A DNA stretch of 64,000 bases, taken from Gracilibacillus lacisalsi DSM 19029 (GTDB lineage: Bacteria > Bacillota > Bacilli > Bacillales > Amphibacillaceae). Where the stretch lies: assembly GCF_000377765.1 (NCBI RefSeq), contig NZ_KB898664.1:45489-109488 (forward strand), written 5' to 3'. The notes under the pieces were generated by a model. The model did no database searches. It was not told the origin of the DNA and was given only the letters and a program-made list of their open reading frames with translations. This document shows, in pieces, positions 1 through 7,632 of this stretch (the first letter of the stretch is position 1; each line of letters starts with the position of its first letter). The translations under genes and the position numbers were made by a program.

Positions 1-103
1 GTTTTAACAAATTTTTATAAGTAATTCATCAAGACAACTCATTTGGATGCCAAATAAAATTAAATTTGGTTCGCAATCAACATGTATCACAAATGTAATG
101 CAG
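1..103. repeat. Intact attP-like junction; 95-bp direct repeat, copy 1
   Basis: Bases 1-95 are identical to 21625-21719 at the element's right end. The copies diverge at 96-97 (ta here, cc there) and then share ATGCAG (98-103 and 21722-21727). Copy 2 runs into gerE codons, so the 95 bases belong to the element's right end. Here they are followed by the element's left end, which is the arrangement of an unrecombined attP, not of an attL carrying gerE 5' sequence. The repeat may extend beyond the window edge. This fits a tandem array, an excised circle or a contig break. Confidence 0.8.
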
Positions 104-176
104 TATAATTACGAACTGAATGAGAATTATTCAAGTAATAAAAATGTTACATTTTTAATAATTTTTTTGAAAAAAG

Positions 177-214
177 TTGTATAAATCAACGCGATTGTGT
201 AATAATAGTATTAC
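177..214 (+). promoter_or_regulatory. Promoter with inverted-repeat operator
   Basis: A TTGTAT -35 (177-182), a 17-base spacer and TAATAA (200-205) precede the first XRE gene. An inverted repeat, GTAATA-N4-TATTAC (199-214), overlaps the -10 and is a plausible autoregulatory operator for the XRE protein. The ribosome-binding site GAGGGAGG follows at 215-222. Confidence 0.5.
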
Positions 215-231
215 GAGGGAGGAATGGCAAA

Positions 232-585
232 ATGAATAACCAAATATTAGGTGAAAGGATTCGTTTTGTTAGAATCGAGCGAGGCTATACGCAAGAACAG
301 TTTGCAGAAGTTTTGGATATTTCAAGACAGGCTTATTTAAGGCTAGAACAAGGTAAGCGTACGGTTTCCTTCATTGAGTTGGATAAATTGTCGAAGTTTA
401 TTGATGAACATTATAGCATTTTCACAGATGTAGATGACAAAGACTTTTCATTAGGAGCTTTATGTAGAAATGAAGGTTTTTCAGCAAATGAACAACATGC
501 ATTTGTAACAATCGAGAGAATATTAGACGTATTTAGCGCTCAGGAAAGACTTTATTACAAAATGAACGAAGGAAGTGAGCAATAG
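232..585 (+). CDS. XRE-family HTH regulator of an ImmA-PIN module
   Basis: The 117-residue protein has an N-terminal XRE/Cro-CI helix-turn-helix (residues about 7-62, core GYTQEQFAEVLDISRQAYLR). The C-terminal half is not recognised. It starts with ATG nine bases after GAGGGAGG. It is the first gene of a tight three-gene operon: the next gene starts immediately after its stop and encodes an ImmA/IrrE-type metalloprotease, followed by a PIN-like nuclease. Such XRE proteins are usually cleaved or antagonised by the adjacent ImmA protein. Here the likely role is repression of its own operon and control of the PIN protein. The predicted operator overlaps the promoter at 199-214. Confidence 0.85.
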   Translation: MNNQILGERIRFVRIERGYTQEQFAEVLDISRQAYLRLEQGKRTVSFIELDKLSKFIDEHYSIFTDVDDKDFSLGALCRNEGFSANEQHAFVTIERILDVFSAQERLYYKMNEGSEQ

Positions 586-1443
586 ATGTCCTATATGGAT
601 GAGAGTTCTATTATTGAGTTAGAAGAACAAGCGGAAGAAGAAGCTGAAAAATTAAGAGCTATCCATAAGTTAGGTATTCGAGGGATTAAAGATCCATTTC
701 AATTTGTGGAACAATCTCTTGGATACCTTTTAATTCGATATCCATTAGGTGAAGACTCCATCCAAGGGTTTGCTACAATACATACTGGTGAAGAATTGAT
801 AGTAACTAACTCATCTGAGAGGTTATCTAGGGAAATATTTACGCTAGCTCATGAAATAGGGCATATTATTTTTGATTTTAAAGATAGAAAGCCTAAAATA
901 ATACGAGATGTAAAAATAGGTGACTTTGAAAAGGAAAATTATATCGAATATAGGGCAGACTGTTTTGCTGCAAATTTCTTAATGCCAAAAGAAGGCATTG
1001 TAAAAAAATTGAAAGAAATGAAAATAAGAAATCAGCGAATCGATTATTTTGATGTGATTCAACTTCAAATTGAGTTTAGTGTTAGTTATAGATCTATGGT
1101 AAGAAGATTGCATTCACTTAATTTTATTGACTACTCTAGGGCAACAGAATTATATAATTATTATGAAGAATTGGGATTAAGTTTGAGTAAATTGTTTAAA
1201 AGAATTAATGCTGATACGAGATTGTTAGATAGAACTTATGAGATCCACGTTCCATTAAAATACTTTAAGTATCTTCAATCAAATTATGAAAATGGTTATA
1301 TATCATATGATGTTCTTACAAAGGTATTAGAATCGATAAATGAAACTCCTGAAAGGCTAGGGTTTAATAAAATTTCACATATACAAAGCCAAGAAGATGA
1401 TGATATTGATATTGATAGTCTTATTAAGGAGTTTGATAACTAG
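586..1443 (+). CDS. ImmA/IrrE-type metalloprotease, long form
   Basis: The 285-residue protein contains the zinc-protease motif HEIGH near residue 93 in the setting LAHEIGHIIF, followed by the downstream YRADCFAANFLMP segment typical of the ImmA/IrrE (Peptidase_M78) family. The protease domain covers about residues 40-200 and the last 85 residues are an extra region. It abuts the XRE gene and overlaps the next gene by one base, so the three are translationally coupled. The family cleaves or inactivates XRE repressors. The neighbour is the probable substrate. Confidence 0.85.
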   Translation: MSYMDESSIIELEEQAEEEAEKLRAIHKLGIRGIKDPFQFVEQSLGYLLIRYPLGEDSIQGFATIHTGEELIVTNSSERLSREIFTLAHEIGHIIFDFKDRKPKIIRDVKIGDFEKENYIEYRADCFAANFLMPKEGIVKKLKEMKIRNQRIDYFDVIQLQIEFSVSYRSMVRRLHSLNFIDYSRATELYNYYEELGLSLSKLFKRINADTRLLDRTYEIHVPLKYFKYLQSNYENGYISYDVLTKVLESINETPERLGFNKISHIQSQEDDDIDIDSLIKEFDN

Positions 1444-2114
1444 TGCGAAATGCAACAATTGATACAAATATTATAGGTCACCTTTATAGATGCAAAGCAG
1501 GTAAATTAATGACAAATTTATTTGAAGTTATTTTTGTAGATGAAATGATCTTAATAGAACTTCAAAAGAATTGTTCTGATATCTATGATGAATTTTATGA
1601 GGACGTGATAAACACTGGTTCTTGTTATAAATTAGTAACAGGTGAAATACTAAAAGATCAGAATTTGTATTCAGTGTATGAAGCACAACTAAAGGATTAT
1701 AATGATTTGTTTTTTCCTCAAGATGAAGGAGAGAAAAGAGCTATTGTGCTAGGTCAAACATTTGGGGCTTTCTATTTATTAACTGATGATCAAAAATATA
1801 TGGATGGACCTGCTTATATGATTCAAAATGAAATTATAAAAGACATGGAGTCACTAGCATTTTGGGAATTGATTTTTTTAAACGTACTTTGCGACTATAT
1901 ATCATTCGATCAAGCAAAAGAATACTATGACATTATTTCTAACAAGGGATTTACTGATGGATATAAACCGGATTTTACTCAAAAAACTAAACAGGCAGTT
2001 AGAAGGTTATCAAAACAAGAATGGTTTAGATTATGGATAAAGGATCAAAATATACCAGAAAAAAGAATAGCTGATTATTTAAGATATGCAAAAAGTATTG
2101 AACTTATTGCATAA
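1443..2114 (+). CDS. PIN-like ribonuclease, putative toxin or effector
   Basis: The 223-residue protein starts with GTG overlapping the ImmA stop codon. The N-terminus ATIDTNIIGHL is a typical PIN-domain opening, with the first metal-binding Asp. Further acidic residues occur in DEMILIEL, DEGEKRAI and LTDDQKY, the usual order of PIN catalytic residues. PIN domains are metal-dependent ribonucleases common as toxins. The C-terminal 80 residues are not recognised. The XRE-ImmA-PIN order suggests a regulated toxin or defence module in which proteolysis of the repressor releases the nuclease. That circuit is inference. Confidence 0.65.
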   Translation: MRNATIDTNIIGHLYRCKAGKLMTNLFEVIFVDEMILIELQKNCSDIYDEFYEDVINTGSCYKLVTGEILKDQNLYSVYEAQLKDYNDLFFPQDEGEKRAIVLGQTFGAFYLLTDDQKYMDGPAYMIQNEIIKDMESLAFWELIFLNVLCDYISFDQAKEYYDIISNKGFTDGYKPDFTQKTKQAVRRLSKQEWFRLWIKDQNIPEKRIADYLRYAKSIELIA

Positions 2115-2120
2115 AATAGA

Positions 2121-2151
2121 ACCCGGTAATTTACATAATTGCCGGGTTTTT
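2121..2151. terminator. Terminator after the XRE-ImmA-PIN operon
   Basis: An 11-bp stem (ACCCGGTAATT / AATTGCCGGGT, one wobble pair) around TACAT is followed by a T run. It overlaps the last codons of the convergent ImmA gene, whose stop is at 2131. Confidence 0.85.
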
Positions 2152-2619
2152 TAGATGTCGATTTCTGTTAATTCCCTCGAGCCTTGCCTTTACTATACCT
2201 GGATTAATTTTAAAAGATTGTGCCATATCATTAACAAGATAATTACTTTTAAAATCAAATAAATGTAGCATATGAAACGGAATAGCAGCATAACGTGTAA
2301 AACGTTTAGCATCCCATTCTTGGAGATCACGAAATGCTTTAGGCATGATTAGTTGCGATCCACAGTGTCTTAGAATATGACAGAGCTCATGAAAAAATTG
2401 TTCGTGTTGTTCCTCGATTTTTAACCTAGAATCAATACTGATGATTTTACTTCTACCATATGTAAAAGAATAAGAGCGTTTCTCTCTAAATCCAAGCTGA
2501 ATTTCAAATGACCGAGCAATCTTGTGAATATCCATTTGTGAAGGAGTAGTAATTCCTTTCTTTAAATAATGATTAGCTATCCATTTTTCTAGATCGAATG
2601 GCTTATATGTGTAGGACAT
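2131..2619 (-). CDS. ImmA-like anti-repressor metalloprotease
   Basis: The protein has about 162 residues and carries HELCH (in FFHELCHILRH), the zinc motif of ImmA/IrrE proteases. Its length and layout match the ImmA proteins of ICEBs1-type elements and prophages, which cleave the ImmR repressor. A GTG lies three codons upstream, but the ATG at 2619 sits six bases from AGAGGTG, so I choose it. Unlike ICEBs1, where immR and immA are adjacent, a nuclease gene and a terminator separate it from its repressor gene, and it has its own LexA-controlled promoter. DNA damage should therefore raise its level directly. Confidence 0.85.
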   Translation of the reverse strand: MSYTYKPFDLEKWIANHYLKKGITTPSQMDIHKIARSFEIQLGFREKRSYSFTYGRSKIISIDSRLKIEEQHEQFFHELCHILRHCGSQLIMPKAFRDLQEWDAKRFTRYAAIPFHMLHLFDFKSNYLVNDMAQSFKINPGIVKARLEGINRNRHLKNPAIM

Positions 2620-2637
2620 TTTAATCACCTCTGTTAC

Positions 2638-2666
2638 ATTATACGAACAAACGTTCTTTTTATCAA
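2638..2666 (-). promoter_or_regulatory. SOS (LexA) promoter of the ImmA gene
   Basis: On the minus strand, TTGATA (-35), a 17-base spacer and a perfect TATAAT (-10) precede the ImmA gene. The spacer holds a LexA/DinR-type box, seen on the plus strand as CGAACAAACGTTCT (2644-2657). It matches the Bacillus consensus core CGAAC-N4-GTTC. The integrase promoter at 17316-17344 has the same layout. Confidence 0.82.
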
Positions 2667-2672
2667 TAAAAA

Positions 2673-2696
2673 AATACCAGTTTTTTCACTGGCATT
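2673..2696 (-). terminator. Terminator after the Mrr-like gene
   Basis: On the minus strand, a 9-bp stem (AATGCCAGT / ACTGGTATT with one G-T pair) around GAAAAA is followed by a run of T. It separates the ImmR-Mrr unit from the ImmA promoter. Confidence 0.75.
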
Positions 2697-2706
2697 CTTT
2701 ATGTAT

Positions 2707-3372
2707 TTAACTGATCTTCTTTAGTTTTTGTTTTCTCCATTCACCTATAAATTGTTCTACATGTAATCCATGCCACATTTTCATACCAGTTTCTTGACCG
2801 AACTCTTTAGCACTCCTAGTATAGTTACTAGTTGTTATAAAAAATGTTCCTGGGGTTTTATAGAATCTCTTTCCACCTTCTAGTTTTATTAAGTCAGCGT
2901 TACTTACATTATTACCTACTTTATATCTTTTACATTGAACTGCCATTTGCAACCCATCTTTAGGATCACGAACAATAATATCTACACCGTGATCACCAGC
3001 CCGTCCAATATGTTGGGGTTTATATCCCTTATCTTCGAAATACATTATACATAACTGCTCGAACTCTTCACCAGTTAATGACTGAAAATCAGCTTTCAAT
3101 AAATAGTTCTTATCCTTTGTGCTTATTTTTTTTGAGACGGTTTTATTGGTAGCAGTTTTTTTGTTTGTTACCTTCTTTTTAGGTTTTCGCTTTGTCCGTT
3201 TAACTGGAATTATCCAACTCAATATAGCAGTAATAATCCAAGGCACTATTAAGGCTGCGAAGAAAAATATGAAATGTAATTCAAATCTGTTTATGTACCA
3301 TATTGCTAATCCAGAAATTATTAAGATAATTCTGATTAAATGCAATATGCTATCCCTTTGTTTGGCTGTCAA
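2707..3372 (-). CDS. Membrane-anchored Mrr-like restriction endonuclease
   Basis: The 221-residue protein has two hydrophobic segments near its N-terminus (about residues 9-26 and 31-54), a Lys/Thr-rich linker, and a C-terminal Mrr_cat-type nuclease domain (residues about 95-215). Visible motifs are LTGEEFEQLC, the D in GDHGVDIIV and QCKRYK, a PD-(D/E)XK-type active site with Gln in place of the usual acidic residue, as in Mrr. The start is TTG at 3372, eight bases from AGAGGGG. It lies four bases after the ImmR stop, so the two are co-transcribed. Mrr-type enzymes cut modified DNA. Membrane anchoring suggests action on incoming DNA, which is inference. Confidence 0.75.
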   Translation of the reverse strand: MTAKQRDSILHLIRIILIISGLAIWYINRFELHFIFFFAALIVPWIITAILSWIIPVKRTKRKPKKKVTNKKTATNKTVSKKISTKDKNYLLKADFQSLTGEEFEQLCIMYFEDKGYKPQHIGRAGDHGVDIIVRDPKDGLQMAVQCKRYKVGNNVSNADLIKLEGGKRFYKTPGTFFITTSNYTRSAKEFGQETGMKMWHGLHVEQFIGEWRKQKLKKIS

Positions 3373-3376
3373 AATG

Positions 3377-3706
3377 CTATTCCCCTCTTTCTTGTTTTGC
3401 TTTCCACTTTACATAGTCTATATGACGCTTAATATCGTCAATTTCCTCTTCTGTCAAACCTTCCATATCGAAGAAGAATAAGTTTTCGCTTTCAGCTTCT
3501 TTTTTTCTTGATGAGCCATTAATTAAATAATCAATGGAAACATCATAGAGATCTGCTAACTTATTTAATGTTTCATAATCAGGAGTACGTTTACCACTTT
3601 CATAACTAGAAAGTGTATTATTTCTTACTCCTATTTTCTTTGCAACTTCATTTTGTCTTAAATCATTTTTTTCACGGCACTGTTTTAATCGTTCATGAAA
3701 TTCCAT
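3377..3706 (-). CDS. ImmR/CI-like XRE repressor
   Basis: The 109-residue protein has an N-terminal XRE helix-turn-helix (core LRQNEVAKKIGVRNNTLSSY, residues about 17-36) and a short acidic and basic C-terminal tail, the size and form of ImmR-type immunity repressors. It is divergent from a second XRE gene at 3857. Three copies of the palindrome TTCAC-N5-GTGAA or near relatives fill the shared intergenic region, the usual arrangement for a lysogeny switch. Substrate recognition by the ImmA protein at 2131-2619 is predicted from family knowledge. Confidence 0.82.
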   Translation of the reverse strand: MEFHERLKQCREKNDLRQNEVAKKIGVRNNTLSSYESGKRTPDYETLNKLADLYDVSIDYLINGSSRKKEAESENLFFFDMEGLTEEEIDDIKRHIDYVKWKAKQERGE

Positions 3707-3762
3707 AAAGCACCTCCATATAATTTATATCTTAACATTATTTCTCTATCTGAGAATTTTTA

Positions 3763-3838
3763 TTCACGAAATGTGAAAAAAATATTGACATTCACGTTTT
3801 GTGAATGTATATTATAAGTGTAGTTCTCATTATGTGAA
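3763..3838. promoter_or_regulatory. Immunity switch: three operators and the rightward promoter
   Basis: Palindromes of the form TTCAC-N5-GTGAA lie at 3763-3777 and 3791-3805, with a weaker copy (TTCTC-N5-GTGAA) at 3824-3838. The rightward promoter is TTGACA (3785-3790), a 17-base spacer and TATATT (3808-3813); the middle operator fills its spacer exactly. Binding there would block rightward early transcription. The leftward promoter for ImmR is less clear; TAAGAT on the minus strand near 3730 is a candidate -10. Confidence 0.78.
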
Positions 3839-3856
3839 TGAATGTGAGGTGAATAC

Positions 3857-4096
3857 ATGAGAAAAATAGGGACTAGAATTAAAGAAATTAGAAAGTCAAA
3901 GGGATTAACTCAAGCCTTTGTATCCAAGAGATTAGGCTATAAATCTCCATCCATGCTTAGTGAGATAGAATCAGGAAAAAAAGGTTTGGATGCAGATAAA
4001 ATACCATTGGTAGCAGGTATACTAAATGTCGATATATGTGAACTTTTTTTTGAAGATAAAATTCACGAAATGAGAACTAAAGATAAAACAGCGTAA
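3857..4096 (+). CDS. XRE-family regulator, Cro-like position
   Basis: The 79-residue protein is almost entirely an XRE helix-turn-helix (core GLTQAFVSKRLGYKSPSMLS). It is the first gene to the right of the operator region and is divergent from the ImmR-like repressor, the position of Cro or an excisionase-type regulator in phages. It should compete for the same operators and commit the element to lytic or excisive expression; that is inference from position. Confidence 0.78.
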   Translation: MRKIGTRIKEIRKSKGLTQAFVSKRLGYKSPSMLSEIESGKKGLDADKIPLVAGILNVDICELFFEDKIHEMRTKDKTA

Positions 4097-4233
4097 CCTG
4101 TTATTACTATAGAACAATTAAAATAATAATTTAATTAACAAAAAACTACCACAAGTTTCCATATTCACAAATAACAAAAATATGGTTAGTCCACATATTG
4201 CTGCTGCATATGTTAAGAACAGGGGTGATACAA

Positions 4234-4392
4234 ATGGCAAAGCAAACAACCAAGAGAAAAGTCACTTATAAGATCAGAAAGGTTACTTATGGCGATATGC
4301 CAAGAGAGGAAGCATTTGAAAAAGCCTTAAAGCCGTATTTTACACCAGAAGTTATTCCAGATAATCCACAAGAAAAGGTGATGAATGCTTAA
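4234..4392 (+). CDS. Small basic early protein, unknown
   Basis: This 52-residue ORF starts at an ATG after AGGGGTG. A longer reading from 4198 lacks a binding site. It is basic at the N-terminus (KRKVTYKIRKVTYG) with no domain I recognise. Its stop overlaps the next start (TAATG), showing translational coupling. By position it is an early gene between the switch and the primase and could be a directionality factor or replication accessory; there is no direct evidence for either. Confidence 0.6.
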   Translation: MAKQTTKRKVTYKIRKVTYGDMPREEAFEKALKPYFTPEVIPDNPQEKVMNA

Positions 4393-4565
4393 TGCTAGGG
4401 TTTCAAAAATATTTATATACCGTTGTTGCTGAAATTGATGGATGGACGATAGAGAAAACTTTTGAATCAGATGTGACCTTACCGAAAAATGAAGTTGCGA
4501 GGAGAGGTTTTGACTTATTTGGTCTAAATGCAAAGCTAATCGGCTATAAAATGAAAACAATTTAA
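4392..4565 (+). CDS. Small early protein, unknown
   Basis: This 57-residue ORF has its ATG overlapping the stop codon of the previous gene, a strong coupling signal. The product is a mixed-charge soluble protein ending in FGLNAKLIGYKMKTI. No family is recognised. Confidence 0.55.
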   Translation: MLGFQKYLYTVVAEIDGWTIEKTFESDVTLPKNEVARRGFDLFGLNAKLIGYKMKTI

Positions 4566-4582
4566 CTAAAGCGGTGAAAACT

Positions 4583-4690
4583 ATGAAATTAGAAAACTGT
4601 CAGAAAAAACAACACTTAATAAATTTAGTGAAAGATCTAAAGAAGCAAGGAGTAAAGATCGATTTTGCAGTGAAGTTTATAGAAAAGTAG
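4583..4690 (+). CDS. Very small early ORF, unknown
   Basis: This 35-codon ORF follows a weak GCGGTG site, 17 bases after the previous stop. The product is a Lys-rich amphipathic helix-like peptide (LINLVKDLKKQGVKIDF). Codon use is plausible but the length makes the call weak. Confidence 0.35.
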   Translation: MKLENCQKKQHLINLVKDLKKQGVKIDFAVKFIEK

Positions 4691-4838
4691 GTGAGAGGGT
4701 TGAATGATAAAGACATAAAAAGTAGCAAGTGCGACCACACACTTACTACAAAGGAAAATTAATTCACTTTAACTTTATCATTCTTCTCCTATTTTTTAAA
4801 GTCTTTTTACTAGTTTTTTACAAAGAAAGGGGAAAAAT

Positions 4839-7049
4839 ATGAGTTTGGCGATCGCACCATTGAATCTAACAAGTCTATCAAGTCTCTTTCCATCAGCAGA
4901 AAAACCATTCAAAGTAATTAAGCTGATTGGTTATTCCTATATAAATAAAAAACAAGACTATAGCGTTGCAAAGCGTCCGTTTATGAAGAAATGGCAAGAT
5001 TTGAATGTGCCAGGGTTAGATGAACATGAAACAACACAATGGTTGAATCAAAAAGGATGGACAGGCTTAGTAATTCCAGATGGCTATGACGTTATTGATA
5101 TCGACGACCAACAGGAAGGACAAGCCATATTTGAAGCACTTTTTGCAGCTGATTTTCAATTTCACGCGATTAAAACTGTTCGAGGTTATCAGTTCTTTTT
5201 TAAGTCTACAGGTAAAGTGAGAGGTCAAGATGCAAAGGTACTAATGGCAGGTGGTTTTGTAGGTGATTATCGCCTTTCTGGTAGGGGACAAGTTGTTTTG
5301 CCAAGTGAGAATACTGAAGGTCGTGAGTGGGTACATGTTGCCAGTGGTGAGTTAGACGAAATGCCAATCTTTTTTGAACGATTAAAAAAATTAAGTAATG
5401 AAAACGATCGTCCATTCTTTTTGCCAGTAAATGAGGGTTCACGTAATAACACTCTTTATAGTCATTGCTGCCGGTTGATTGAGTTTGGGTATTCGCAAAA
5501 AGATGTATTATACATTGTTAGTTTTTTAAATCGATACTTCTTTATGCCGTCTATCGATCAATCAGAATTTGCAAATACATTACGCAGCGCATTTCAATTT
5601 GAACCATCCGGAACGAACTATCCAACAAATGGAACAGCACCACCTAAAGATTATCCATTACAGGCTGTAACTAATGAGAATAAGTCACGATTCAATCTCA
5701 CAGAAATGGGAAATGCTGAACGGTTGGTTTATCGGAATGGTGAAGATTTAAAATATTGTGTTGAGTTTGAAGAATGGTTGATTTGGAATGGATCAACATG
5801 GATTGAAGATCGAAAAAGAAGAATAGAGCGTATTGCTATAAAAACATTTCGAGAAATGTATGGAGAAATCCAAGACTTAACAGATACGGATGAACGGAAA
5901 AACCTATGGAAATGGGCGCAAAGTAGTGAACGCAGTTCCGTTTTTCTTAATAGTATTGCTAGAGCACAAGCTATGTTGCCAGTATCACAGGAAGAATTAA
6001 ACAAAGACAAATTTAAATTAAATTGTGCTAATGGTGTTGTGGATCTAAAAACCGGTCAACTACTTAATCATGATCGAAATATGTTGATGACGAAAAATAC
6101 ACACATTACTTATGATCAGAATGCTGAGTGTCCGAACTGGTTAGCTTTTTTACAAAGCATTTTCAAAAAAGACAATGGAGAGATCAAATTTGAATTGATT
6201 GACTTTATTCAAAAATCAATAGGATATGCCTTAACTGGAGACACAAGCGAACAAGTAGCTTTTTTCTTATGGGGAACAGGTCGAAATGGCAAAAGTACGC
6301 TAATAAACATTGTAAAGGATTTACTAGGAGATTACAGCAAGCAAACAAATGCCGATACGTTTACTACTAGAATCAATGAAGGTGGTATTAATAACGATAT
6401 TGCTAGGCTACATGGATCACGATTTGTATCAGCTGTAGAAAGTGAAGATGGTCAAAAGTTATCCGAAGCCCTAATTAAGCAATTAACTGGTGGTGAACCG
6501 ATCACCGCACGTTTTCTAAGAAAAGAGTTTTTTGAGTTTATGCCTGAATTCAAGATTTTCTTTACAACCAACCACAAGCCAATTGTAAAAGGTGATGATG
6601 AAGGGATTTGGAGAAGAATTAGGCTGATACCTTTTGATCGTACTATTCCCAAAGAAGAAGTGGACAAAGATTTACCAGAGAAGTTACATGATGAACTACC
6701 CGGCATTTTAAAATGGGCTGTTGATGGCTGTTTGAAATGGCAACAGGAAGGATTAGGAGAACCGGAAGAAGTGAAGAACGCAACAGACGAATATAAAGAG
6801 GAAATGGATCTCTTAGCTAGTTTTTTAAGTGAATGTTGTGTAATTAATTCAGAAGCTAAAGTCCAAGCTAATGAATTGCACAAAGAGTATTTAACTTGGG
6901 CTGAATCAGTAGGGGAATATCCAATGAAAAAGCGTTCGTTTAATAATCGTTTAGTCATGAAAGGTTTTCAGAAACGTAAGTCTACAGGTAATAAATTGTA
7001 TTTTTTTGGTATTGGTTTACGTTCTGATTTTGATGAAGATATCATTTAA
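4839..7049 (+). CDS. Primase-helicase, prim-pol plus D5/P4-type ATPase
   Basis: The 736-residue protein has an N-terminal primase-polymerase-like domain (residues about 40-190) with the acidic motif VIDIDD near residue 88. A D5_N-type linker (about 290-450) is followed by a superfamily-3 helicase with Walker A GTGRNGKST (about 478-486), TTNHKP sensor region and an RRIRLIPF segment. The C-terminal 70 residues resemble a winged-helix region. Proteins of this build initiate and drive replication of phages and integrative plasmids such as P4. It is the only replication gene seen; no rolling-circle (HUH) initiator is visible. An iteron cluster lies directly downstream. Confidence 0.92.
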   Translation: MSLAIAPLNLTSLSSLFPSAEKPFKVIKLIGYSYINKKQDYSVAKRPFMKKWQDLNVPGLDEHETTQWLNQKGWTGLVIPDGYDVIDIDDQQEGQAIFEALFAADFQFHAIKTVRGYQFFFKSTGKVRGQDAKVLMAGGFVGDYRLSGRGQVVLPSENTEGREWVHVASGELDEMPIFFERLKKLSNENDRPFFLPVNEGSRNNTLYSHCCRLIEFGYSQKDVLYIVSFLNRYFFMPSIDQSEFANTLRSAFQFEPSGTNYPTNGTAPPKDYPLQAVTNENKSRFNLTEMGNAERLVYRNGEDLKYCVEFEEWLIWNGSTWIEDRKRRIERIAIKTFREMYGEIQDLTDTDERKNLWKWAQSSERSSVFLNSIARAQAMLPVSQEELNKDKFKLNCANGVVDLKTGQLLNHDRNMLMTKNTHITYDQNAECPNWLAFLQSIFKKDNGEIKFELIDFIQKSIGYALTGDTSEQVAFFLWGTGRNGKSTLINIVKDLLGDYSKQTNADTFTTRINEGGINNDIARLHGSRFVSAVESEDGQKLSEALIKQLTGGEPITARFLRKEFFEFMPEFKIFFTTNHKPIVKGDDEGIWRRIRLIPFDRTIPKEEVDKDLPEKLHDELPGILKWAVDGCLKWQQEGLGEPEEVKNATDEYKEEMDLLASFLSECCVINSEAKVQANELHKEYLTWAESVGEYPMKKRSFNNRLVMKGFQKRKSTGNKLYFFGIGLRSDFDEDII

Positions 7050-7164
7050 AGTTACTTAGTTACTTAAAGTTATCTATTTTACGATAACCACCTATAGAAA
7101 AAACTATTAAGAGAGTAACAAGAATTTAAGTAACTATTGGTAACTAAGTAACTCAAAAGTAACT
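7050..7164. repeat. Iteron cluster, candidate replication origin
   Basis: The heptamer AGTTACT occurs at 7050-7056 and 7058-7064, with a variant at 7068-7074. The inverted form AGTAACT or a close variant occurs at 7083-7089, 7114-7119, 7129-7135, 7139-7145, 7147-7153 and 7158-7164. About nine copies in two opposed groups in 115 bases directly after the primase-helicase gene is the look of an initiator-binding origin. Confidence 0.7.
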
Positions 7165-7179
7165 AGAGGAGGTAAATAT

Positions 7180-7632
7180 ATGTTAAATACCCTCTTAGAT
7201 GAACTATATGTAAATAATATACAAATAATACTACATGACAATAAAAAATTAAAACTAATATATAACAAAAATAATAACATAGAAAAATTAAAACAAAAAA
7301 TAAAACAAAAAATAAAACATAATAAATTAAAAATAATCACTAGATTACAAGAAAACAAAAAAGCATGTGACATAGGTTTCAATATCTATGGTCATGGCGA
7401 TCTTTATGAGTTTCGCTATGGCTATGGCTCTTATTTATATATAGAAAGGCATGAGAATGAATTGGTTAGCGTTTATAGGCTTAATTACTTTAAAGGGGGT
7501 GTAAAACCCTACAAGGTTAAAATTATCCGTGAGAACTGTTCCTTTGAACGAGGTTTTAATGATGCAGTTGGATTTATCCAATGGCTAAAAAAAGACGAAA
7601 AACAGGTTAGGAGTGATTCAAGATGTTTCTAG
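7180..7632 (+). CDS. Unknown protein with TubC-like N-terminal segment
   Basis: The 150-residue protein starts after GAGGAGGTAAATAT. Residues 1-58 are Lys/Asn/Ile-rich and follow the helix-strand-helix pattern of TubC docking-like domains (LLDELYVNNIQIIL, later KQKIKHNKLKIITRLQ). The second half has a Tyr/Gly-rich stretch and a QWLKKDEK tail. The first 200 bases are extremely A-rich, unlike the rest of the gene, which suggests a fusion of segments. Function is unknown; its position next to the candidate origin suggests a DNA-related role. Confidence 0.65.
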   Translation: MLNTLLDELYVNNIQIILHDNKKLKLIYNKNNNIEKLKQKIKQKIKHNKLKIITRLQENKKACDIGFNIYGHGDLYEFRYGYGSYLYIERHENELVSVYRLNYFKGGVKPYKVKIIRENCSFERGFNDAVGFIQWLKKDEKQVRSDSRCF

